Shown here piece by piece: positions 1-5,910 of a DNA stretch of 5,931 bases. Both the position numbers and the translations under genes were made by a program. The DNA lies in assembly GCA_051744605.1 (NCBI GenBank), contig JBNJDE010000120.1:1-5931 (forward strand). The letters are read 5' to 3'. The stretch comes from Halanaeroarchaeum sp051744605 (GTDB lineage: Archaea; Halobacteriota; Halobacteria; Halobacteriales; Halobacteriaceae). The stretch's first letter is position 1. Every line of letters starts with the position of its first letter. The notes under the pieces were generated by a model that ran no database searches, had not been told where the DNA came from, and was given only the letters and a program-made list of their open reading frames with translations.

Positions 1-98
1 CGAGCGGCAGACGTACGTGTGAGGGCGATTCGAGCCCTGCCAGTCGCGCGCAGCGAAGCGAGCACGTCTGGCTTCGGTTCGAATCTGGCCGAACCCAC

Positions 99-154
99 TT
101 CTCACGAATCGAGCGACGAGCGCCGCCTGCGCTCGGCGCGCCATCGTGTGAGAA
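99..154. repeat. Nested inverted repeat / stem-loop
   Basis: The outer arms are TTCTCACGA (99-107) and TCGTG plus AGAA (144-148 and 151-154), which pair over 9 bp with a two-base TG bulge; alternatively 99-105 pairs perfectly with 148-154. Inside lies a second, perfect 7-bp hairpin: CGAGCGC (117-123) and GCGCTCG (129-135) with the 5-nt loop CGCCT. No T-run follows, so a classical U-tract terminator is not supported. It could be a structured 3' end of an upstream transcript, a small RNA, or chance in GC-rich DNA. Confidence 0.45.
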
Positions 155-171
155 TTGGAGGGGGAACGACG

Positions 172-267
172 GTGATACGAATCCCCACAATTGAGCCAGG
201 CATGAAAATTAATCTGGGCGGGAATGCGAGAGGGGCCGACCGGGTGGTCGGCGTTGCCGACCACTGA
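172..267 (+). other. Possible small ORF, 31 codons (weak)
   Basis: A GTG at 172 is preceded by GGAGGGGG (157-164) with a 7-nt gap, a good Shine-Dalgarno spacing. The frame runs 31 codons to TGA at 265-267, and an internal ATG at 202 is also in frame. The predicted peptide starts MIRIPTIEPGMKINLGG and ends GVADH. It is slightly basic rather than acidic, matches no family I recognise, and its last third is encoded by the hairpin sequence at 235-264. A chance frame is the more likely explanation. A short leader-type peptide is possible but unproven. Confidence 0.15.
235..264. repeat. Two mutually exclusive hairpins (A-A'-A arrangement)
   Basis: GCCGACC occurs at 235-241 and again at 256-262, with its reverse complement GGTCGGC at 246-252 between them. 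The middle arm can pair leftward (7 bp, loop GGGT, 242-245) or rightward. The right-hand pairing extends to 9 bp: GTGGTCGGC (244-252) with GCCGACCAC (256-264) around a GTT loop. No U-tract follows. It lies about 190 nt before the first gene. If that gene is leaderless, the hairpins are outside its mRNA and would act as a DNA operator-type palindrome or belong to another transcript. Confidence 0.6.
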
Positions 268-421
268 TAACGTGGCGGCTTTCGAGGTTGGTTGCGTTGC
301 TGCAATGACTCACTATCCAAACCCATACAAGCACAGAGTGTAGCCCGAGAAAACTTTCAGAGACGGTCCCCACTCCACAATTTCAATCGCAAAAACATCC
401 GTGCCCTAAACCTAGCCCCAC

Positions 422-430
422 ATCTTTAAC
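422..430 (+). promoter_or_regulatory. Putative archaeal TATA box for the operon
   Basis: The TTTAA core at 425-429, in ATCTTTAAC, is one of the few A/T-rich runs in the C-rich leader. Its centre lies about 28 nt upstream of the GTG at 455. In haloarchaea the TATA box usually sits about 26-28 nt before the transcription start, so transcription would begin at or next to the start codon and give a leaderless mRNA. The absence of any Shine-Dalgarno before 455 agrees with this. No clear purine-rich BRE is visible upstream, so the call is tentative. Confidence 0.4.
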
Positions 431-454
431 CAACCGACCCACCCAGTCCACCAC

Positions 455-3040
455 GTGCCCATCCAACGCCTGCGCCCCCTCCAATCCATCTACGACGACG
501 TCGCCGACCACGACCTCGTCATCGTCCCCAACAATCCACTCGCCGACGCCCTCAACCGCCGCCTCGACGCACCACACTTCGGCACCTTCGCCACCTCGCC
601 CCGCAGACTCGCGACGGGCCGACGCGAATCGGCCGAGGATCGCACCGCGTTCCTCGAACTCGTCGACCGAACGGACCACCCCTGGAAAGCCATCGCCTAC
701 GCGGTGGGGAACGTCCTCCAGTGCTGGGAGCACCAGGGGACCGCCACCGCGATCCAGAGGTACCCGGCCTTCGTCGACGAGACGACCGAGGCGGTGATCG
801 ACGTCCTCCGCGACCACCAGACCACCTCCGGGCAACTGCAGGCGTACGAGACCCCACCAGACCTGTCGGTCGCCGTCGTCGGCGACGACCAACTCACCCA
901 GCTCGAGCGATCCATCCTCCCACCGGACGTCGACCGCGTCGCCCTCTTCACCGAGGAGGCCTTCTCCCTGCCGCAATTCCACGTCTTCGACGGATCCAGC
1001 GACATCGTCGACGCCCTCCTGGATACCGTGACCGCGGAGAACGCCGACGACGTGGGGGTGGTCCTCGACCGATCGAGTCGCTACTCATCGCTCGTGGAAT
1101 CGGCCCTCGAAGCGGCCGACGTCCCCTTCTACGGCGGCCCCGGGTTCGCCGACGACCCATACCACCGAACCTTCCTCCGGCTACTCCGCGTAGCCCATCG
1201 GGGCTCCGACACCACGGTCGGGGACGTCACACCGATCTGCACCCAACTGGGGATCGACGTCCCGATCGAGCACGAGGAAAAGCGGATCAGCGAAGTCGAC
1301 TATCCAGAACTGGACTGGTGCACCACCGTCGCCGGCGGAGCGGCGTCGGAAAGCTTCGAGGAGGCACTCGCTTCCTTCGAACAACAGGCCGGCCGGGAGC
1401 TCGATGCGCTACGAGCGGAACTCGCCGATCTCGGTCTCCTGGACGAGGTACCCACCGAACAGCGCGTCCAGGACCTGGCGTACTATCTCCAGACCTACGA
1501 CGTTCCGATCGATCGGGAGAACGAGGGGGTCCTCCTCGCCGACGCGACGTCGGCCGGATACGTCGATCGACCCGTCGTGTTCTTCCTCGGCATGGACGAC
1601 GGCTGGACGCATTCGGCACCGAATCGACCCTGGGTCGACGCCGAGGCCCAGTACGAGCGGTACATCCGACAGTTTCAGCTCCTCATTCAGAGTGGCAGCG
1701 AGCAGTACTATCTCGTGCAGGATACCGCGGGCGGCCAGCCGGTGACGCCACCGCTGTACCTCGGCGAACGCCTCGACGAGGAGTTCGAGCGCTTCAGCGA
1801 CCTCGATTCGGTGAAACACTCCCGGATGGAGGCGAAGCAAGGAGCGGGGTTCGACCGGTCGCCGGTCGACGCCGACACGACGACAATCGAGGCGATCAGC
1901 CAGTCGAGTCTGAACAGCTACGTCAACAGCCCCCGCGACTACTGCTTCAGTCGCTTGCTCGAAACCCCCGACAAGGACCACTTCCGGGAGGGGAATCTGT
2001 TCCACGACTTCGCAGAGTTCTACGCGAACCACCCCGAGCGCGTCGGGACGGACGAGATCGAAGCAATCGTCGACGTGATGGTCGACACCGTCCGGCCCTT
2101 TTTCAGCGACACCGAGGAGCCCTTGCGGCGCCGTAAGTACCAGATTGGTCTCGAAACGGTCGTCGAATACCTCGACGAATACGGCCCCGAGGATCACGAT
2201 TTTCTCACCCCGACTTCGGGGTGGGACTCGAACTTCTTCGCGGAGTACTTCGACGAGCCCATCGACTCGCCGCTGACCGAGCGCTGGTTCGAAGCGCTCG
2301 ATATCGGCGTGAAAGGGAAGATCGACCTGGTCCGCTCGCCCACTCATCTCGTGGATTACAAGAGCGGGTCGAAGAAGTCGGGCTACCAGGTCGTCAAGCG
2401 TGCCGCGACCGACCCGCCGTCCGATACCCCCAACTTCCAGGCCGCGCTGTATCTCGCGTACTTCCGAACACAGCAACCGGGCGAGCGCATCCAGTTCACC
2501 TTCTTCCACTTCCTCGAGACGCTGGACGACGCCGTCACGGGAGCGCCAACCCTGGACGATGCGATGACGACCGTCACCTACTACCCGCAGCCCTTCGAGG
2601 AGTTCGTCGGGTCCAGGGAGGCCTACGACGCCCTGCTCGATGGCTACACCGATTGCGTCGAGACGTTCTCGGACCTGGGATTCGAGCAGTATCGGCAGGT
2701 CTTTTCCGACTTCTCGTTTCCCGATACGACGGAGAAAGACGAACTCCGAGCCTCGGAATTCGCCGAGCGGTTCACCGCTGCGGTCGATGCGGGGACGAGT
2801 GACGACGTCGACGCCGAGAAGGGCACCGACCAGGCCATCCGAGCGCTGAGCGGGATCAGGAAGCGGGCGTTCTTCGAAGAGGATCTGGATGCAGTGGAGG
2901 AATTCGTCCAGGACCGAATCGAGGAGATCAATGCCTATCGAGCAGGAGAGGGACGGTTCCCCGTCGAGGGTCTCGGCGGGGAGCCCAATTATCGGCGGAT
3001 CGATTACCGGGACCTGTTGGTGGAGGGGGAGGCCCAATGA
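455..3040 (+). CDS. AddB-like PD-(D/E)XK nuclease with degenerate helicase fold
   Basis: This 861-residue protein resembles the AddB subunit of helicase-nuclease complexes. The N-terminal two thirds look like an SF1 helicase fold that has lost its motor. VIVPNN (22-27) lies where a helicase would start, but there is no GxxxxGK(S/T). VAVVGDDQLTQLE (139-151) lacks the DE of Walker B. VVFFLGMDDGW (374-384) resembles the strand after motif V, and no motif VI arginine pattern follows. The nuclease domain begins at SQSSLNSYVNSPRDY (482-496), the S-x-S-x-L-x-x-Y-x-x-x-P block of AddB/RecB/Cas4-type proteins. It carries His517, Asp624 in GKIDLV, Asp634 and Lys636 in VDYKSG, and the QAALY motif (662-666), so all expected catalytic residues are present. 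The usual Fe-S cysteines are missing: there is Ser at 492 before Pro, and no Cys in the last 127 residues. Bacterial AddB is usually about 1,100-1,200 residues, so this is compact. The GTG at 455 is chosen because an in-frame TAG (413-415) lies upstream and no other start codon falls between. It overlaps the helicase gene by ATGA. Expected role: cytosolic DNA end processing with that partner. Confidence 0.85.
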   Translation: MPIQRLRPLQSIYDDVADHDLVIVPNNPLADALNRRLDAPHFGTFATSPRRLATGRRESAEDRTAFLELVDRTDHPWKAIAYAVGNVLQCWEHQGTATAIQRYPAFVDETTEAVIDVLRDHQTTSGQLQAYETPPDLSVAVVGDDQLTQLERSILPPDVDRVALFTEEAFSLPQFHVFDGSSDIVDALLDTVTAENADDVGVVLDRSSRYSSLVESALEAADVPFYGGPGFADDPYHRTFLRLLRVAHRGSDTTVGDVTPICTQLGIDVPIEHEEKRISEVDYPELDWCTTVAGGAASESFEEALASFEQQAGRELDALRAELADLGLLDEVPTEQRVQDLAYYLQTYDVPIDRENEGVLLADATSAGYVDRPVVFFLGMDDGWTHSAPNRPWVDAEAQYERYIRQFQLLIQSGSEQYYLVQDTAGGQPVTPPLYLGERLDEEFERFSDLDSVKHSRMEAKQGAGFDRSPVDADTTTIEAISQSSLNSYVNSPRDYCFSRLLETPDKDHFREGNLFHDFAEFYANHPERVGTDEIEAIVDVMVDTVRPFFSDTEEPLRRRKYQIGLETVVEYLDEYGPEDHDFLTPTSGWDSNFFAEYFDEPIDSPLTERWFEALDIGVKGKIDLVRSPTHLVDYKSGSKKSGYQVVKRAATDPPSDTPNFQAALYLAYFRTQQPGERIQFTFFHFLETLDDAVTGAPTLDDAMTTVTYYPQPFEEFVGSREAYDALLDGYTDCVETFSDLGFEQYRQVFSDFSFPDTTEKDELRASEFAERFTAAVDAGTSDDVDAEKGTDQAIRALSGIRKRAFFEEDLDAVEEFVQDRIEEINAYRAGEGRFPVEGLGGEPNYRRIDYRDLLVEGEAQ
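3022..3032 (+). promoter_or_regulatory. Shine-Dalgarno for the helicase gene, inside the end of the nuclease gene
   Basis: GGAGG occurs twice, at 3022-3026 and 3028-3032, 10 and 4 nt before the ATG at 3037. This fixes the start of the second gene and, with the ATGA overlap, suggests translational coupling. The contrast with the first gene, which has no such site, fits the common haloarchaeal pattern of a leaderless first cistron and Shine-Dalgarno use inside the operon. Confidence 0.7.
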
Positions 3041-5910
3041 CCGAGGTCGAACCGAACGAACAGCAACGCCGGCTCATCGACGAGACCGAAGGGACCTACC
3101 TCGTCGACGCGGGAGCGGGAACCGGGAAGACGCTCGCCGTGACGCGGCGGTACGCGAACATCATCGACCAGCCCACTGTCGAACCGGACGACGTCCTCCT
3201 CGCCACGTTCACCAACAGTGCGGCCACGGAAATGCGAGAGCGGATCGTCGAGCACTCCGGGTACGGACTCCAGGAACTCGCGGACGCCCCGATCCGGACC
3301 TTCCACTCCCACGCCCATCACGTCCTCGACGAACACGGGTACGCCGCTCCGGTGCATCTCGGTATCGACGACCGCATCACCGGGTCGACCCGGCTCATCG
3401 AAGACGAACTCGTGGAGAACGAACTGTTCCGGGAGTTCATCGGGGGATTCCGGGACGGCCACCCGGAGTACGCGGATCAGTTTCGTGCGATCGACGACCA
3501 CCTCGATCTCCTCGATCTCGTCAAACAACTCGCTTCGAAGGGCGTCATCCCAACGCGAGAGGGGTGGTATCGTGACTCAGAAGCCCACCTGGAGGGCGCG
3601 TTCGAGGAGTTCGAGCGCCAGTTCGAAGCCGTGAACCAGCCCCGGAACGGGGGCCGGAAGCAATCGCAACTCCGCGAAAAGCTGGGACGCTATGGGACGA
3701 ACAAGACGTACCTCCCGGTCGCTCCCGACAGGGGAGAACTCCGAGGAGGGCGCGGGACGAAGCAAATCGACCCGGCCGTCGCAAAGCAGGTGTTCGACGG
3801 GGATCGATCGTCATTGAAAGCGTTCGTCCACGACGTCTATCTCGATTACCTGGAATTCGCGCTCGGCCGAAATTACCTGAATTTCGGGTTCCTGCAGGTT
3901 CTGGCGTACGTGTTGCTCCTGGAAGACCACGACCTCCGAGAGCGGCTCGAGTTCGAGTACGTCATGGTCGACGAGTTCCAGGACACCAGCGAAATCCAGT
4001 TCAAACTCGCACTGTTGCTCGCCGGCACGGACAACCTCGCCGTCGTCGGCGACTGGAAGCAGAGCATCTACGCCTTCCAGTACGCGGACGTCGACAACAT
4101 CCGACAGTTCGAGGAGCGATTGCACCGGTTCAGTGAGGCGTTGAACGACGACGCAAAGCGGATCGGGTTCGGGACCCCCGACGTCACCCCAATCAGATTG
4201 TCCGAGAACTACCGCTCCACCCAGTCCATCCTCGACTTCTCGAAACACGCGCTCACGGCCCCCGCAACCGACACCGAAGACGTCGAAGATGTGGAGCTCG
4301 GTGATGCGGACGCCCTATCGAGTAACGCCCCGTTCGACGAGACCCACATCGAAGCGATTCGCCACGAAGACGAACACGAGGCCGTGCTCTCGAAGATCCA
4401 GGCCATCGTCGGAACCGAAGAGTATCCGGTCGCGGACGAGAACGGCTATCCACGGGCCCCGGAATACGGCGACATCGCCGTTCTGACCCGAACCAGAGAC
4501 TTCGGGAGAGAATTGCTCCAGGTGGCCGACCAGTACGATGTCCCGATGGCCTACGATGGCGGCGTCGAGCTGTTCCGCACCGACCCGGCGAAAGTGCTAC
4601 TCGCCTGGTTGCGAATCCTCGAGTCGGATGCCGACCGGGGCTGGGCGGTCGTTCTCGAAGCGGCCGGGTACACGCTCGACGAAATCGACCACATCATCTC
4701 GACGGGGGACTACCCGACCGACATGGCGGCATTCCGATCGAAAGTGGCGGAGATGGACACGGTGGCGTCGGTCGCCCGCCGTGTCTTCGATCGGTATGGG
4801 TACCACGGAGATTACGCGGACGTAATCCTCGACACCATCGAGTCCGTCCACCAGGCGACGACGTTGCCCCGCGGAGATCTCATCCGATTCATTGTGCGGG
4901 CAATCGACACCGGGGCGACCCACGACGTGCACACCAGTGCCGGCGACGATTCCGTCACCGTCCAGACGATCCACGCGGCGAAGGGACTCGAATATCCCAT
5001 CGTCGTCATGGCCAACATGAACGAGGGCCGATTCCCGCCCGCGACCCGAGACTCGAATGCGATCCGGTACGAGGAATCGGTGGGGCTCAGGCAGCGCAAA
5101 GAATACTCGGAGGTCGGCGCGTACCCCCACGTCTACGACGACTGGCGGTACGACGTCCTCCGGCACTGTTTGCCGGACGAGTACGACGAGGAAAGGCGGC
5201 TCCTCTACGTCGCCATCACCCGGGCGAAACAGCATCTCGTCTTCGCCAGTGGCGAGGACCCCAATAGCTTCCTCGAATCGCTCCCCGTGGAGCTGGAGAA
5301 GGGGAATCCCGACGTCACCACGGTCACCGAGGAGCGGACGACCCAGGCACAGCTCCCCTTCACCGTCTCGCCCCCGGACGGCCCCGTCGGGCTGACGCCC
5401 CACGACCTGATGGACGATGCGGTGTTCGACGAATCGGGTGCTGGCGAGGCTTCCAGTGGTGGCGGGGGAGTCAATTTCGGCTCCCGTGTCCACGAGTTCG
5501 CCGAGCAATACGCCCTCGACGAAACCGGCGAACCCGATAACGAACACGAGCGGCGAATTCGGGATCTCATCGACTCGTTGGACGGGGAGCTGTTCGTCGA
5601 GGAGCCAGCGACGGTACCAATCACCATTGACGACCAGCGAGTAACGATCTCGGGGATCGTCGACCTCGTCCACGTTACCCCGGATCGCGTAGAGATTGTC
5701 GATTACAAGACCGATCGGACTCGCCGGGCCGTCGACGAATACACGATCCAGCTGAGCGTCTACTATCACGTTCTCGCCTCTGCATATCCGGATCGGTCAG
5801 TCGACGCGAGCCTGTATTTCACTGCGGATGGAGAACGGGTATCAGTTGACCCGGTTTCTCTTTCCCGGCTTGAAAAGCGGGCCCGAAACCACATACAACG
5901 TCCCGATTGA
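3037..5910 (+). CDS. AddA-like UvrD-family helicase with C-terminal PD-(D/E)XK nuclease
   Basis: This 957-residue protein has the full SF1A helicase set followed by a RecB-type nuclease, the AddA architecture. Helicase motifs are: Q-motif NEQQRRLI (7-14); Walker A GAGTGKT (26-32, Lys31); Ia TFTNSAATEMRERI (57-70); TFHSHA (88-93); Walker B VMVDEFQDTS (309-318, Asp312/Glu313); III VVGDWKQSIYAFQ (336-348); IV LSENYRST (388-395); V TIHAAKGLE (644-652); VI ERRLLYVAITRAK (719-731, Arg729). A Gly/Ser-rich linker (about 799-811) leads to the nuclease, with His819, Asp876 in SGIVDLV, Asp889 and Lys891 in VDYKTD, and Gln905/Tyr909. It should use ATP to move 3'-5' on single-stranded DNA and unwind duplex ends while the nuclease cuts one strand, in a complex with the AddB-like partner encoded just upstream. 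Bacterial AddA is commonly about 1,200 residues, so this is a compact form. Motif III has Gln348 where Arg is usual. The single Cys (711) rules out a Cys-ligated cluster within this chain. Automatic annotation would probably say UvrD-helicase domain-containing protein; orthology to bacterial AddA is inferred from architecture and neighbour. Confidence 0.92.
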   Translation: MTEVEPNEQQRRLIDETEGTYLVDAGAGTGKTLAVTRRYANIIDQPTVEPDDVLLATFTNSAATEMRERIVEHSGYGLQELADAPIRTFHSHAHHVLDEHGYAAPVHLGIDDRITGSTRLIEDELVENELFREFIGGFRDGHPEYADQFRAIDDHLDLLDLVKQLASKGVIPTREGWYRDSEAHLEGAFEEFERQFEAVNQPRNGGRKQSQLREKLGRYGTNKTYLPVAPDRGELRGGRGTKQIDPAVAKQVFDGDRSSLKAFVHDVYLDYLEFALGRNYLNFGFLQVLAYVLLLEDHDLRERLEFEYVMVDEFQDTSEIQFKLALLLAGTDNLAVVGDWKQSIYAFQYADVDNIRQFEERLHRFSEALNDDAKRIGFGTPDVTPIRLSENYRSTQSILDFSKHALTAPATDTEDVEDVELGDADALSSNAPFDETHIEAIRHEDEHEAVLSKIQAIVGTEEYPVADENGYPRAPEYGDIAVLTRTRDFGRELLQVADQYDVPMAYDGGVELFRTDPAKVLLAWLRILESDADRGWAVVLEAAGYTLDEIDHIISTGDYPTDMAAFRSKVAEMDTVASVARRVFDRYGYHGDYADVILDTIESVHQATTLPRGDLIRFIVRAIDTGATHDVHTSAGDDSVTVQTIHAAKGLEYPIVVMANMNEGRFPPATRDSNAIRYEESVGLRQRKEYSEVGAYPHVYDDWRYDVLRHCLPDEYDEERRLLYVAITRAKQHLVFASGEDPNSFLESLPVELEKGNPDVTTVTEERTTQAQLPFTVSPPDGPVGLTPHDLMDDAVFDESGAGEASSGGGGVNFGSRVHEFAEQYALDETGEPDNEHERRIRDLIDSLDGELFVEEPATVPITIDDQRVTISGIVDLVHVTPDRVEIVDYKTDRTRRAVDEYTIQLSVYYHVLASAYPDRSVDASLYFTADGERVSVDPVSLSRLEKRARNHIQRPD

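Larger units (their letters stand above)
1..454. other. Non-coding upstream region, hairpin-rich
   Basis: I see no convincing protein gene here. The longest open frames (about 75-80 codons on either strand) are Arg-rich and not acidic, unlike the two real genes downstream. The segment has an 8-nt direct repeat, CGTGTGAG at 16-23 and 145-152. It has GC-rich purine/pyrimidine runs of the GCAGCGAAGCGAGC kind (50-63), a nested inverted repeat (99-154) and two mutually exclusive hairpins (235-264). The last part (about 363-480) turns strongly C-rich and G-poor. The end of an upstream gene might lie left of the window, but no stop codon of a recognisable frame can be assigned to it. Confidence 0.6.

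Noticed and set aside
24..100. Complete tRNA gene around the GGTTCGAATC motif
   Set aside because: The acceptor 5' strand that would be needed (complement of 90-96) is absent upstream, one T-stem pair is mismatched, and no D-arm or anticodon arm can be laid out.
202..214. ATGAAAATTAATC A/T-rich patch as a promoter
   Set aside because: No gene starts at a suitable distance downstream, so there is nothing to support promoter function.
19..267. 82-codon plus-strand frame
   Set aside because: It has no Shine-Dalgarno, a basic non-halophilic composition and runs through two inverted repeats. Only its last 31 codons have any support, and that is weak.
721..2136. 471-codon Arg/Pro-rich frame on the plus strand
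   Set aside because: It is an out-of-frame reading of the nuclease gene. The very basic, low-complexity composition is typical of a frame-shifted halophile gene.
1409..3037. 542-codon open frame on the minus strand
   Set aside because: It is a shadow of the nuclease gene in GC-rich DNA. The plus frame contains ordered nuclease motifs, while the minus translation has none.
1895..3040. Cas4 or a CRISPR adaptation gene
   Set aside because: The nuclease core is of the same superfamily, but it is fused to a helicase-like fold, lacks the cysteines and sits beside an AddA-like helicase. No CRISPR repeats are in the window.
4597..5769. 390-codon open frame on the minus strand
   Set aside because: It lies wholly opposite helicase motifs V-VI and the nuclease domain, and its translation shows no recognisable domain.
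5864..5881. Hairpin CCCG-GCTT-GAA-AAGC-GGG as operon terminator
   Set aside because: It lies inside the helicase coding sequence, about 30 nt before the stop codon, and has no following T-run; a possible next gene starts at once.
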